A stretch of DNA of 64,000 nucleotides, from assembly GCF_003996985.1 (NCBI RefSeq), contig NZ_RJJX01000006.1, positions 1-64,000 of the forward strand, read 5' to 3'. Below are positions 55,664 to 64,000 of the stretch, piece by piece (within the stretch, counting starts at the first letter, position 1; every line of letters starts with the position of its first letter). The notes beneath the pieces are model-generated. The model saw only the letters and a program-made list of their open reading frames with translations, ran no database searches and had not been told where the DNA came from. The stretch comes from Ancylomarina longa. GTDB lineage: Bacteria; Bacteroidota; Bacteroidia; Bacteroidales; Marinifilaceae. Both the position numbers and the translations under genes were made by a program.

Positions 55664-56413
55664 TTAATTTGTTTTTGCTTCGGCGGCTTTGGCCTTGCGA
55701 TAAGCTGCCACTCGTTCTCTATGATATTTACTGCTGTAAGCTTGTCGTTTTGCTTCATTTTTTCTGAACACAAATTTACCGTAGGAGCGGATTTCGTCAA
55801 CTACTTGCTTGGTAAGCGTAAAGGCTTTATCCCGAATTAATTTAATATCATCTTCAAAATACATTCTACCATTAATATCTCCCAACAAACCCCCTACTTT
55901 GTCAGCCATTTCAGCTGCTATATCCAATTGTGATAAATCAAAATTAATAGCTGTAAGCAATTCCTTATTTTCCTTACCCAGTACCGACAAGCTGGCCATA
56001 TCCTGAATGGTATCGGCTCTGGAGTCTCCCACCTTAATGGCCGCCAACTTTTTTAATAAGCTTGCATCGGCCCTAAAGGCAAAACTCATTTGAGCAATTA
56101 AGTCATCATGAAGTTCATACATAGCAGGAGCTTCCTTTTCCCAGGCATCAATAGCCTTTTGCTTATCTGTTTTCATCGATTCCCAATTCGATTGGGCAGT
56201 ACGCAAGGCTCCCGTCAAATCCAAAAGTCGATCCAGTTTTGTAGCATCAAAATTGAATGCTTCGAGCATGGGCAAATCTAATTGTGCACGCGTGTGTAGC
56301 CCCTCACATTCGTTGATGTAAACCAAGTAGGGCATGTCGCAATAAACCATTTCTTCGTTAAGTACTGCTTTGATTTCTTCCAGGTGATCCAGTAAATTTT
56401 GTTGATCAGACAT
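55664..56413 (-). CDS. Alpha-helical protein of unknown function
   Basis: 249 residues, helical throughout, no signal peptide or membrane segment, with a basic Ala/Lys-rich end (KYHRERVAAYRKAKAAEAKTN). No family recognised. It resembles the protein at 14181 only in size, composition, charged tail and the presence of an intergenic tandem array next to the gene, not in alignable sequence. Followed by a strong terminator. Confidence 0.6.
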   Translation of the reverse strand: MSDQQNLLDHLEEIKAVLNEEMVYCDMPYLVYINECEGLHTRAQLDLPMLEAFNFDATKLDRLLDLTGALRTAQSNWESMKTDKQKAIDAWEKEAPAMYELHDDLIAQMSFAFRADASLLKKLAAIKVGDSRADTIQDMASLSVLGKENKELLTAINFDLSQLDIAAEMADKVGGLLGDINGRMYFEDDIKLIRDKAFTLTKQVVDEIRSYGKFVFRKNEAKRQAYSSKYHRERVAAYRKAKAAEAKTN

Positions 56414-57623
56414 AATAATAACTTTAAAAGATGAATATTATCCTCCCCCACAAATCTTCCCCTATGAAACTGTTTTAAATAATCTATCCCGGCCGAGAGT
56501 TAATGATTAACAAAAACATATCTAAACTAGAAATTTATTATTAAATCTGAAACTTTTTCACGGACAATTCTTTCAATTTTATGTAATTACAACCTGTTAA
56601 ACTATACAAAAACCTACTAAACACTAGCGCTTCAACATTGTTAAGATTTTTCAATTTTATTTTTAAATTATGATTTAGTTTGATTTAATGGATAAATCAT
56701 ATATCTCCACTCCATAACTCTTTTACGACTCATTGCAATCTTTTTGTTATTTGATCAGACAATCCAGTTGAAAATTCATAGTTTTTTACAGTTTAGTATT
56801 ATTCAAATCATCAGCCCTCCATCACAATCAGAACCAATATCTTTTAAAGCAACACACACAAATCTTCACAATCTATTAGAAATCAATTTAAACAATAAGT
56901 GATAGTAAAATGGATTAATGAGTATTTATAAATTAAACAACAACACTTACTTATGATTTTTTATCTAGACGAGGAAAGATTTGTATTTTCGGTAGTTACT
57001 AAATATAAAACGAATACAATACCTCATGCCACATAAGTTTTTATCGTGTAGCAGCCATTCCTAACTTGCTGATGCAAATTCTAATAGAACCGATATTATA
57101 AGGCCTGGCAGTACCAGAGATTACTATGGAGAAAAAGGTGTTTTATTCGGAGGGACAGTGGTAGTGTAATGCCCACACAAGAGGACTCGTGTGATGCTGT
57201 AGAAAAAAACAAAAAGCCAATTAATATTTTAGTGACTCAGATCTCAATTGCCCGAAGTCTAAAATATCAATTGGCTCAATTACAAATATAAATAATCAGG
57301 TGATTATACAACTTCGTTTTCCTCGGATTGCTTCATGTAGGTTTGTAAGGTGTAGAATATTCCAGCAAAAGAAAACAGAATATAAAATAAATTGGCAACT
57401 AGATTAGGATATCGATTTTAAGCATTTATTAGCCAATTTAACGAGGATTTAGACTGAATTGACAATTGTACGGATTTGGTATATTTTAAGCCGTTAACTG
57501 GATATAACTTGCCTAAATTGTTTTCAAAGGGAGTAATATTCTTTGGCAGAAATTGCTTGGTCAGAATGGCGATAAAACAGCATCAAAACAAAAGCGCCAG
57601 TAATTATCTTACTGTCAGCGTTT
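56414..57623. other. Gene-poor region before tRNA-Arg
   Basis: About 1.2 kb, very AT-rich to 57000. A short plus-strand frame near 57088-57168 reads RPGSTRDYYGEKGVLFGG and stops; it may be the end of a lost gene. An 18-bp inverted repeat is at 57215-57276. No intact gene is seen. Confidence 0.5.
57215..57276. repeat. Long inverted repeat (18-bp arms)
   Basis: AGCCAATTAATATTTTAG at 57215-57232 and its complement, with one mismatch, at 57259-57276. The loop is 26 nt. It could be a terminator or an element remnant. Confidence 0.7.
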
Positions 57624-57626
57624 TGG

Positions 57627-57698
57627 TAGCCCCAACAGGACTCGAACCTGTATCTAGTGTTTAGGAAACACTTGTTCTATCCCTTGAACTATGGGGCC
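57627..57698 (-). tRNA. tRNA-Arg (anticodon CCT)
   Basis: On the minus strand GGCCCCA pairs with TGGGGCT; anticodon stem AGTGT/ACACT around loop TTCCTAA gives anticodon CCT; T arm CAGGTTCGAGTCCTG. A CCA follows at 57624-57626 and may be encoded. Reads AGG codons. Confidence 0.95.
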
Positions 57699-57772
57699 AA
57701 AAGACATGCAAAAATATTCAAATCTTCCTTATCAGCAAAACAAAAGTTCAATGGATAAGAATTATTTCATTT

Positions 57773-58507
57773 CTAAAGATCATCAGAGAATATATTCTGA
57801 ATGACAGAGAGGGATTTCAAGCTTGAAAAACCATCAATTTGCAGGGCATAAAAATTCAAAATAGCCCTTAAAAGATCATTAACTACTATTTTACTGAATA
57901 TCAATTCATTTAATTGATCAATTGAAGTATTTATTAAGATATTTAAGCTTTGACTAAGCTCAAAATTCAAGCAATGAGCATGTTTGTTCTCAAGACTAAC
58001 AAAACGTCCATTATCCAAATCAAAAAAAGGCTTCTTATCTTCCCTGTTTAATTGTGGATAACAACCCAAAAAGCGAGTTAGTCGGGTCAGGAAGTACAAA
58101 TGAAAGAATTGTATCGATTCATCGCATAAATCTAAATAGCGAATACTATTATATAAGAACACAAATAATTCCAGGTTTGCTTCCTCTTCTCTGATTACTT
58201 TTGTTACTACTTCAGCTAGGAATAATACCATTGTACTTTTATGCACATCAAAAATCAGATTGTGGATTGGTTCGGACAAACGAACTTCCTTTAAGGATTG
58301 AATATTCTTCCCTGCCCTATGGTAAACTTCCATATCCAACAAGAAAAAGGGACGAAACAAATTATTCTTATTTTTAGATTTTTTGCTGCGTGCCCCCTTC
58401 ACCATATAGGTTTGTCTGCCAAATTTTTCGGTATAAATAGAAACAATCAGGCTAGTTTCTCCATATTTAATCTGATTCAATACGATTCCTTTCGTGCTGT
58501 GAATCAT
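57773..58507 (-). CDS. recO: DNA repair protein RecO
   Basis: 244 residues. N-terminal OB fold start IHSTKGIVLNQIKYGETSLI (about 2-21) and FGRQTYMVKGARSKKSKNK (about 29-47) are typical of RecO, followed by the helical C-terminal part. It loads RecA with RecF/RecR. It starts 7 bases after porZ ends, so the two are co-transcribed. Confidence 0.92.
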   Translation of the reverse strand: MIHSTKGIVLNQIKYGETSLIVSIYTEKFGRQTYMVKGARSKKSKNKNNLFRPFFLLDMEVYHRAGKNIQSLKEVRLSEPIHNLIFDVHKSTMVLFLAEVVTKVIREEEANLELFVFLYNSIRYLDLCDESIQFFHLYFLTRLTRFLGCYPQLNREDKKPFFDLDNGRFVSLENKHAHCLNFELSQSLNILINTSIDQLNELIFSKIVVNDLLRAILNFYALQIDGFSSLKSLSVIQNIFSDDL

Positions 58508-58514
58508 GGCATTA

Positions 58515-60788
58515 TTAATTAATAAATAATAATTTAATTACTTTTGATTTAGATCCATCTGAACTCGAACAGAAAATCAGGTAAACACCTGTATGTACTC
58601 TATTTCCGTTAAAATTTTTACCATCCCAGATAATTTGACCTCCTAGAGATTTGCCTTCCCAAACTAAATTAGCAGTCAGATCTGTAATTTTAACCATTGA
58701 GTTTTGCATTAATCCACTTACTGTAATATCTCCCCTATATTCTGGTCGAACCGGATTGGGAAATACATATAGATTATCAAAATTTTCACTTGCTTTATTA
58801 ACGGAAGCACGATAGGAAATCATGCCTTTATCCGTAAGGAAGAACACTTCGCCAGAATTGGAGTTCACCGAAATTTTCTCCACCAAATTGGAAGGCAATG
58901 GACTATTATCGGTATTAAAATGAGCAATTTGCTTTTCTCCATTTTCAGAAACTAAAAAAACACCGGAATTTTCGGTTCCCAACCATTTTTGATTGGCTCC
59001 ATCAACGGCAATGCTCCTTACTTTTTCCGTACTCAAGAGATACTGTGTGGATCCATTAACCGTAATTATTGGACGATATGCAAAGAAACTACCAGTTCTA
59101 AAAATAGCACCAGGATCGTTATAAATTGCAACTCCATTTGAAGTCGCCAACCAAACATTCGCCTCCTCGTCCTCACACATATCATAGATATCGGAGCTAA
59201 TTGTCGCATTATTCTCATCACGAAGAAAGAAACTAGCCGTAACATCATCACTTGAATTACTTAAGGTTGAATTCTCATTAAATGCAAACAGAGCCTCACC
59301 TTCAGCACGCAGTACCCATTTGTCCCCATTAGATAACACAATAATTTTCTTTAAATCATTGCGATTATTTAAAGCAGAATAATTTAACGATAACCAATCG
59401 TCATTCCAAAGATGTACTTTCACCGGAAAGGTGGACTGAACATCCAACATCCAAAGATTTCCATCCTTATCAGAAGCCATAGAAGCAATACCCTTTGATT
59501 CTAAAGGGGAATTGGTCGTATTCCAACTTGCTTGTAATCCCTCATCGTTGAACTCAAAAACACCATCGCCCCAGCTCGCTGCATAAATCCGCGAATTATC
59601 TCGTAGATTCCCTGTTATTTGAAACAAATCATGTGATCCAATCAATTCCGGAGTATTTGCTGCTGAAAAATTCGTCCATTTCTGATCTTTAAATAAAAAT
59701 AGTGCTGCATCAGATTGACTTCCATTAAATGATTCATTAGGAGATCCAGCTACAGTCCATGTTTCATCTTCCACTGAAAATATTCCGGTTATAATTTGCT
59801 GCAAAGGCCCTTCGGGCTTTATCTGAATCACGTTACCGCCAGTTATTTCCAGTAGTGAATTTTCATGATCAGCAATAAAGGTTCGATTCTGTACTTTAAC
59901 TACATCGCGATAATTCCGTTGATCACCAAGGCTAATTTCGAAACTTTCCACTCCATTTTCACTAAATATCTGAATTAAATCAGATTGACAGATCCATAAT
60001 TTATCTTCTAGATTTTTTAAAGCGTAAACCGTTGAAAATGCACCTCCAAAATTCGTCCAAATATTTCCATTATATCTTAGAATTTCACTTGTTGTTGCTG
60101 TTAATTTTCGACTCAAGAACAAATCTGTGCCGACCACAGCCAGGTGATCGCATTCTTTCTGATAATCCGGTAAATTACTTAAATGCTCCCAATTGCTAAA
60201 ATCTGCCAAATTACTACCATCTAAACTAGCTCTGAATATTCCTTTTACCGTTGCTGCCCATATATCAGTATTGGTAGATAAAAGCTCATTCACTTTTAAT
60301 TTCTCCCCTCCATCACCGATATAATAAGTATCGGCAATCTCCTGCTTATTCAAATTTATAAGCACGATACCAAAACCCGTTGCCAAATAAACAAATTCAC
60401 CATGCATTAAAATGTTGTTAATCGATTTATCTAACAGAATATCGGCATGTTTAATATCCGGGATATTAAGAATTTCAGAATCTGTTATCAAGTCGAGATT
60501 CCCATTAGTGTAACCAATAACTAAAATATCTTGATCTTCAGACCAGGCTATACTCGTGATCTCTGAGTCTGATAAACCTTTTGCTTTACTAAAAGCTTGT
60601 ATTTCATTATCAGTGAGGGAATAGGAGAACAATCCCGACTCTGTTCTGCAGTATATCCTATTATCTGAAGCGATCACCTGATTCGCTTTTCGATAAGGCA
60701 AATGTTCTCTCCATTCTCCAATTCTAATTTGTGCTATAGATTGAAAACTAAAAAAACTGACAAGAAAGGCCAAAATAAGATAACGCAT
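58515..60788 (-). CDS. porZ: PorZ-like T9SS attachment-complex protein
   Basis: 757 residues. Signal peptide (about 1-19, ending SIAQ), start IRIGEWREHLPYRKANQVIA of the PorZ N-terminal propeller, then repeated two-component-regulator-type propeller blades (GLFSYS, GIFRAS, ANVWLATSNGVAIYND, NQKWLGTENSGVFLVSENGE) and a C-terminal sorting-like domain (YVFPNPVRPEYRGDITVSGL, GVYLIFCSSSDGSK). PorZ sits on the cell surface with PorU, PorV and PorQ and helps attach A-LPS to cargo. The gene order rdgB-porZ-recO fits known Bacteroidota order as I recall it. Confidence 0.85.
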   Translation of the reverse strand: MRYLILAFLVSFFSFQSIAQIRIGEWREHLPYRKANQVIASDNRIYCRTESGLFSYSLTDNEIQAFSKAKGLSDSEITSIAWSEDQDILVIGYTNGNLDLITDSEILNIPDIKHADILLDKSINNILMHGEFVYLATGFGIVLINLNKQEIADTYYIGDGGEKLKVNELLSTNTDIWAATVKGIFRASLDGSNLADFSNWEHLSNLPDYQKECDHLAVVGTDLFLSRKLTATTSEILRYNGNIWTNFGGAFSTVYALKNLEDKLWICQSDLIQIFSENGVESFEISLGDQRNYRDVVKVQNRTFIADHENSLLEITGGNVIQIKPEGPLQQIITGIFSVEDETWTVAGSPNESFNGSQSDAALFLFKDQKWTNFSAANTPELIGSHDLFQITGNLRDNSRIYAASWGDGVFEFNDEGLQASWNTTNSPLESKGIASMASDKDGNLWMLDVQSTFPVKVHLWNDDWLSLNYSALNNRNDLKKIIVLSNGDKWVLRAEGEALFAFNENSTLSNSSDDVTASFFLRDENNATISSDIYDMCEDEEANVWLATSNGVAIYNDPGAIFRTGSFFAYRPIITVNGSTQYLLSTEKVRSIAVDGANQKWLGTENSGVFLVSENGEKQIAHFNTDNSPLPSNLVEKISVNSNSGEVFFLTDKGMISYRASVNKASENFDNLYVFPNPVRPEYRGDITVSGLMQNSMVKITDLTANLVWEGKSLGGQIIWDGKNFNGNRVHTGVYLIFCSSSDGSKSKVIKLLFIN

Positions 60789-60814
60789 ATTTAATTTTCT
60801 TGATTTTAAAACAA

Positions 60815-61396
60815 CTAATCTGTGTGAGTTTGAAGGAAAGCCACCAATTTACGAACCGCCACACCCCTATGACTAATTTTATTTTTCTCGCTCATATCCA
60901 TCTCTGCAAAAGTCTCCCCGTATCCTGTTGGTTGAAAGATGGGATCGTATCCAAAACCATCCATTCCCTTTCCTGCCAAAAGAATATTGCCATTCACAGT
61001 TCCTTCAAACTGATATTCCTTTCCATTTAAAAATAGAGATATTACCGTTCTAAATCTTGCTTTTCTATTCTCTACACCATCCAATTTCTTCAGCACCTTT
61101 CTCATATTGGCACTGGAATCCTTATCTTCACCAGCATATCTAGCGGAATAAACCCCAGGTTCATTATTTAGGGAATCGATCTCTAATCCTGTGTCATCAG
61201 CAAAACAATTTATTTTATATTTATCGTAGATATATTGAGCCTTTTGGCTTGCATTTTCCTCTAAAGTATCATGATCTTCAGGGATTTCTTCCCTGCAATT
61301 TATATCTGCGAGAGATAGTAATTGAAACTCCTCTCCAAGTAAATTCTGTAATTCAATAAGTTTATTTTGGTTATTAGTAGCAAAAACAAGTTGCAT
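60815..61396 (-). CDS. rdgB: XTP/dITP diphosphatase (RdgB/HAM1)
   Basis: 193 residues from ATG 61396, which begins with the family motif [20 protein letters not shown]; a longer upstream frame lacks conserved residues. Further marks: [20 protein letters not shown] (about 66-85) with the catalytic Asp, and [20 protein letters not shown] (about 149-168), and [10 protein letters not shown] at the end. It removes non-canonical purine nucleotides. Located 26 bases before porZ. Confidence 0.95.
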   Translation of the reverse strand: MQLVFATNNQNKLIELQNLLGEEFQLLSLADINCREEIPEDHDTLEENASQKAQYIYDKYKINCFADDTGLEIDSLNNEPGVYSARYAGEDKDSSANMRKVLKKLDGVENRKARFRTVISLFLNGKEYQFEGTVNGNILLAGKGMDGFGYDPIFQPTGYGETFAEMDMSEKNKISHRGVAVRKLVAFLQTHTD

Positions 61397-61529
61397 AAAT
61401 TTTAATTTAAAAGTTAATCGAAAAGCATCAAAGTAAGGACTCAGGAAAGGAAATATCCACATAAAAAAGTAAATAATGTCTCATCACAAATCCTGATATT
61501 ATTTTGTAGAACATTTTATTACATACAAA

Positions 61530-61554
61530 AACAACGGCTATAAAAACCGTTGTT
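61530..61554 (-). terminator. Terminator of the universal stress protein gene
   Basis: AACAACGG / CCGTTGTT stem with a 9-nt loop, 28 bases past the stop at 61582; the T tail on the minus strand is modest. Confidence 0.7.
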
Positions 61555-61581
61555 CAAATATAAATATTATAAAACGAAGCT

Positions 61582-62409
61582 CTAATAAAAACTGCCGTAT
61601 TTAGCAAGATCAGTTCGTGGATTAACACACATCACCGGAATATTAGCTGAATTAGCTATTACAAATTGTTCATGTGCTCCCAACATGTAATCCTGGAATG
61701 AAATATTTTTTGTGGTCATTATCAGAATGATATCTGCATCAATTTTTTTAGCAAACTCAATAGTCTCCATCGCAAAATCATTTCCTCCATTAGCGGTATC
61801 AATCTCATAATCAATCCCTCTGTTTTCTAAATATTTTTTCGCAAAAACAAGATTTGCTTTGGTTCTTTGAAGCATTTGTCCTTCGGGCATTTTCGGAGTA
61901 ATAACTCTCATTTTAGCCTTGAAAAATTTACCCAAGAATTCTGCCCAACTTAATTTCTCCTTATTTTCTTTTTTGAAATCAACGGGTAGCACAACAGAAG
62001 AATATTTTTTCTGTACGGGTGGTGCCTGAACTACTACAAAAGGAATTCTCGATCCTATGATCACCTTTAAAGCCCAACTTCCGGTAAGCTTCTGCATTCC
62101 CTTGATACCATGAGTTCCCATCAATACAAGCATTGAATTCATTTCCTTGGCAATATCATTTATTGCGGTAAAAATACTGCCTTCCCGAACCACAAAATCC
62201 AGCTTACTATTATTGTCTTTTGACAATTTATCAACTGTCTCTGTCATTTTAACAGTGGCCTCAGAAATTTGTGATTCTTTTTTCACAATATGAGCCAATA
62301 CAATACTTGCATTAACATTTTCAGCAAATATGAATGCATGCTCTAAAGCGTATTCCGCAACAGGGGAAAAATCCCATGCTACCAGCAATGATCTATTAGT
62401 GTTTTCCAT
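61582..62409 (-). CDS. Universal stress protein, two UspA domains
   Basis: 275 residues. First UspA domain at about 6-140 (LLVAWDFSPVAEYALEHAF and LVLMGTHGIKGMQKLTGSWA, the G-2x-G-9x-G(S/T) nucleotide motif is partly kept: GTHGIKGMQKLTGS), second at about 150-270 (VVLPVDFKKENKEKLSWAEF, ILIMTTKNISFQDYMLGAHE). The second domain has lost the Gly motif, so only the first may bind nucleotide. Cytoplasmic. Confidence 0.88.
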   Translation of the reverse strand: MENTNRSLLVAWDFSPVAEYALEHAFIFAENVNASIVLAHIVKKESQISEATVKMTETVDKLSKDNNSKLDFVVREGSIFTAINDIAKEMNSMLVLMGTHGIKGMQKLTGSWALKVIIGSRIPFVVVQAPPVQKKYSSVVLPVDFKKENKEKLSWAEFLGKFFKAKMRVITPKMPEGQMLQRTKANLVFAKKYLENRGIDYEIDTANGGNDFAMETIEFAKKIDADIILIMTTKNISFQDYMLGAHEQFVIANSANIPVMCVNPRTDLAKYGSFY

Positions 62410-62599
62410 AGTTCAATTAAATCAGAAAAATTCAGTTATAGTTTTAACATAACCGTATGCTAATTTAATTATTTTCTGTTAAAGTAACAAATTTATATCT
62501 CCACCTTAAGTTTCAGCATTATTTCAGTCTTTAAGACTATTTTTAAAAATTTCTTGTCTATTTTTAGTACCGAAGTAATGCTTTTGACTTTAACCTAGC

Positions 62600-64000
62600 A
62601 TGATGAATCCTATTCTCCTCTCCTTCCAAACAGAATTTATAATTTTTCCATCGCATATTGTGGGAAATTTCAATCTTGCATATATCTCGCAGGATGATCT
62701 TATTCTAGGGTTTCTGATGCTATTCTTAATTGGTCTACTATATATTTGGTTTATTTTCCGAATTAAAAAAATAAGACAGAAGCTTGAATTGGATTATCAT
62801 GAAAAAAATCTTGAATTAATTTTTCAAAAAGAAAAAGCTGAAAAATTACTTTCTACACTTCTACCAAAACAAACTGCCGAAGAACTACAATTAAAAGGTA
62901 AAGTTAGCTCACGCAGATTTCGAATGGTCACTGTACTTTTTTCTGATATTCACGGTTTTACTAAAATTGTAGAACAGATGAATCCTGAAGATCTTATTGA
63001 TGAATTAGATAAGTTTTTTATGCAATTTGATGCTATAGTTGAAAAATACAATATAGAGAAAATAAAGACGGTTGGAGATGCATACATGTGTGCAGGAGGA
63101 ATACCGAATAAAAATCGTACCAATCCTATTGAAGTAATCCTTGCAGCGATAGAAATTCAGCAATACATGAAACACATGACCATTCGATCAAAGGATGGAA
63201 AAAAAGCTATTTGGGGTTTGAGAATTGGTGTACATACAGGACCCGTAATTGCGGGAGTTGTAGGGAGCAAAAAGGTAAGCTATGACATTTGGGGAGATAC
63301 AGTAAATACAGCAAGTCGAATGGAATCATCAGGTGCTGTTGGTGAAATCAATATATCAGGAATGACCTACATGTTAGTAAAAGAATTTTTTATTTGCCAA
63401 TATAGAGGTCGAATGCCTGTAAAATACAAAGGCAATATTGACATGTACTTTGTAAAAGGCTTTAAACCTAATATGGCTGCTGATATTAAGGGATTACTAC
63501 CTAATGAATATTTCATTACTCGCTTCCAGATGCTGCGCTATGATGATTTGGAAGAAAGTATTCTCACAAAACTGGAAAATGAGTTGCCTAAAAACCTTTA
63601 TTATCACAATTTGAAACATACAATAGATGTGATTACTGAGGTGGAAATAATTGGTAGAAAAGAAGGTATTACTGAATCGGAAATGTTGATTCTTAAAACT
63701 GCTGCATTATTTCATGACACTGGTTTTATTTTGTCCTATAACAATCATGAGGAGTATAGTGTGAAACTCGCAAGGCATATTCTTCCTCAATTTTTCTATA
63801 ATGAAAAACAAATTGATAAAATTGCCGGATTGATCATGAACACTAAGAATCCTCCGGAACCTACTACGTTGTTGGAAATGATTATTTGTGATGCGGATCT
63901 TGATTATTTGGGAAGAACCGACTTTATTCCGGTTTCCGGTAACCTATATCGCGAACTAAAAGAATATGGTAAAATTAAAAGTATTGATGGTTGGAATCGC
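62600..64000 (+). CDS. Class III adenylate cyclase fused to an HD domain (partial at window edge)
   Basis: At least 467 codons from ATG 62600, open to the window end. One membrane segment (about 34-54), a coiled-coil linker ending LLPKQTAEELQLKG (about 87-100) and the cyclase domain: first metal Asp in VTVLFSDIHGFTKI (about 116), KTVGDAYMCAGG, and WGDTVNTASRMES with Asp, Asn and Arg. Asp in WGDT favours ATP over GTP. From about 330 an HD-type domain follows: YYHNLKHTIDV, LFHDTGFI, NNHEEYS and DADLDYLG, an apparently complete metal site. The HD part might hydrolyse a nucleotide or bind a metal. No promoter was identified. Confidence 0.82.
   Translation, partial: MMNPILLSFQTEFIIFPSHIVGNFNLAYISQDDLILGFLMLFLIGLLYIWFIFRIKKIRQKLELDYHEKNLELIFQKEKAEKLLSTLLPKQTAEELQLKGKVSSRRFRMVTVLFSDIHGFTKIVEQMNPEDLIDELDKFFMQFDAIVEKYNIEKIKTVGDAYMCAGGIPNKNRTNPIEVILAAIEIQQYMKHMTIRSKDGKKAIWGLRIGVHTGPVIAGVVGSKKVSYDIWGDTVNTASRMESSGAVGEINISGMTYMLVKEFFICQYRGRMPVKYKGNIDMYFVKGFKPNMAADIKGLLPNEYFITRFQMLRYDDLEESILTKLENELPKNLYYHNLKHTIDVITEVEIIGRKEGITESEMLILKTAALFHDTGFILSYNNHEEYSVKLARHILPQFFYNEKQIDKIAGLIMNTKNPPEPTTLLEMIICDADLDYLGRTDFIPVSGNLYRELKEYGKIKSIDGWNR

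Noticed and set aside
57476-57664. 62-residue protein overlapping tRNA-Arg
   Set aside because: It ends inside the tRNA on the other strand; no conserved residues.

Overview
The window is a low-GC stretch of a Bacteroidota chromosome. This is shown by type IX secretion (T9SS) parts (PorZ, a PorP/SprF-like porin, an adhesin with a gliding-motility type C-terminal domain), families largely confined to the phylum (DUF5723, DUF4834, DUF3098), a -7 promoter box of the form TAnnTTTG, and the ftsX-DUF3098-uppP-truB-queA gene order. A dihydroorotate-dehydrogenase-like protein of the kind common in anaerobes would suit a marine or sedimentary facultative anaerobe, perhaps Marinilabiliales/Marinifilaceae; that placement is inference.

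Layout. 1-3.6 kb: dispersed repeat, a duplicated Spy-like protein, CtpA protease and dCMP deaminase. 4-9.6 kb: a 1311-residue repeat adhesin directly followed by a PorP/SprF-OmpA fusion that probably helps secrete and anchor it. 9.6-18 kb: accessory zone with a triple hairpin/mini-ORF array, two tandem paralogous proteins of unknown function, a helical protein, a 41-bp tandem repeat, a broken HTH gene, a HipB-like regulator with a truncated HipA, and tRNA-Leu. 18-29.6 kb: DHOD-like protein, ALDH7-type dehydrogenase, a large anchored protein, a lipoprotein/DUF5723 pair, a 61-bp tandem repeat, DUF4834 and glycyl-tRNA synthetase. 29.6-33.2 kb: a GC-rich palindrome cluster and small envelope proteins. 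33.4-43 kb: a secreted N-terminal-nucleophile hydrolase, then a glycerol-phosphate polymer cluster (YfhO, two TagB/TagF-like transferases, a Stealth phosphotransferase, TagD) and a convergent flippase. 43-47.2 kb: ftsX-DUF3098-uppP-truB-queA. 47.2-54 kb: truncated globin, secreted protein, 2-hydroxyacid dehydrogenase, class I isoprenoid-fold enzyme, Cys-rich protein, PAPS reductase and YcaQ-like glycosylase. 54-57.6 kb: repeat-rich island (227-bp direct repeats, a 166-bp inverted-repeat element, a 21-bp phased array) with one helical protein and tRNA-Arg. 57.7-62.4 kb: recO, porZ, rdgB and a universal stress protein. 62.6 kb to the end: a class III adenylate cyclase fused to an HD domain, cut by the window edge.

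The most unusual items are the teichoic-acid-like gene set in a Gram-negative, the three hairpin plus mini-ORF cassettes, the cyclase-HD fusion, and three unrelated intergenic tandem arrays with periods of 21, 41 and 61 bp. All functional statements rest on motif recognition by eye; no database search was possible.
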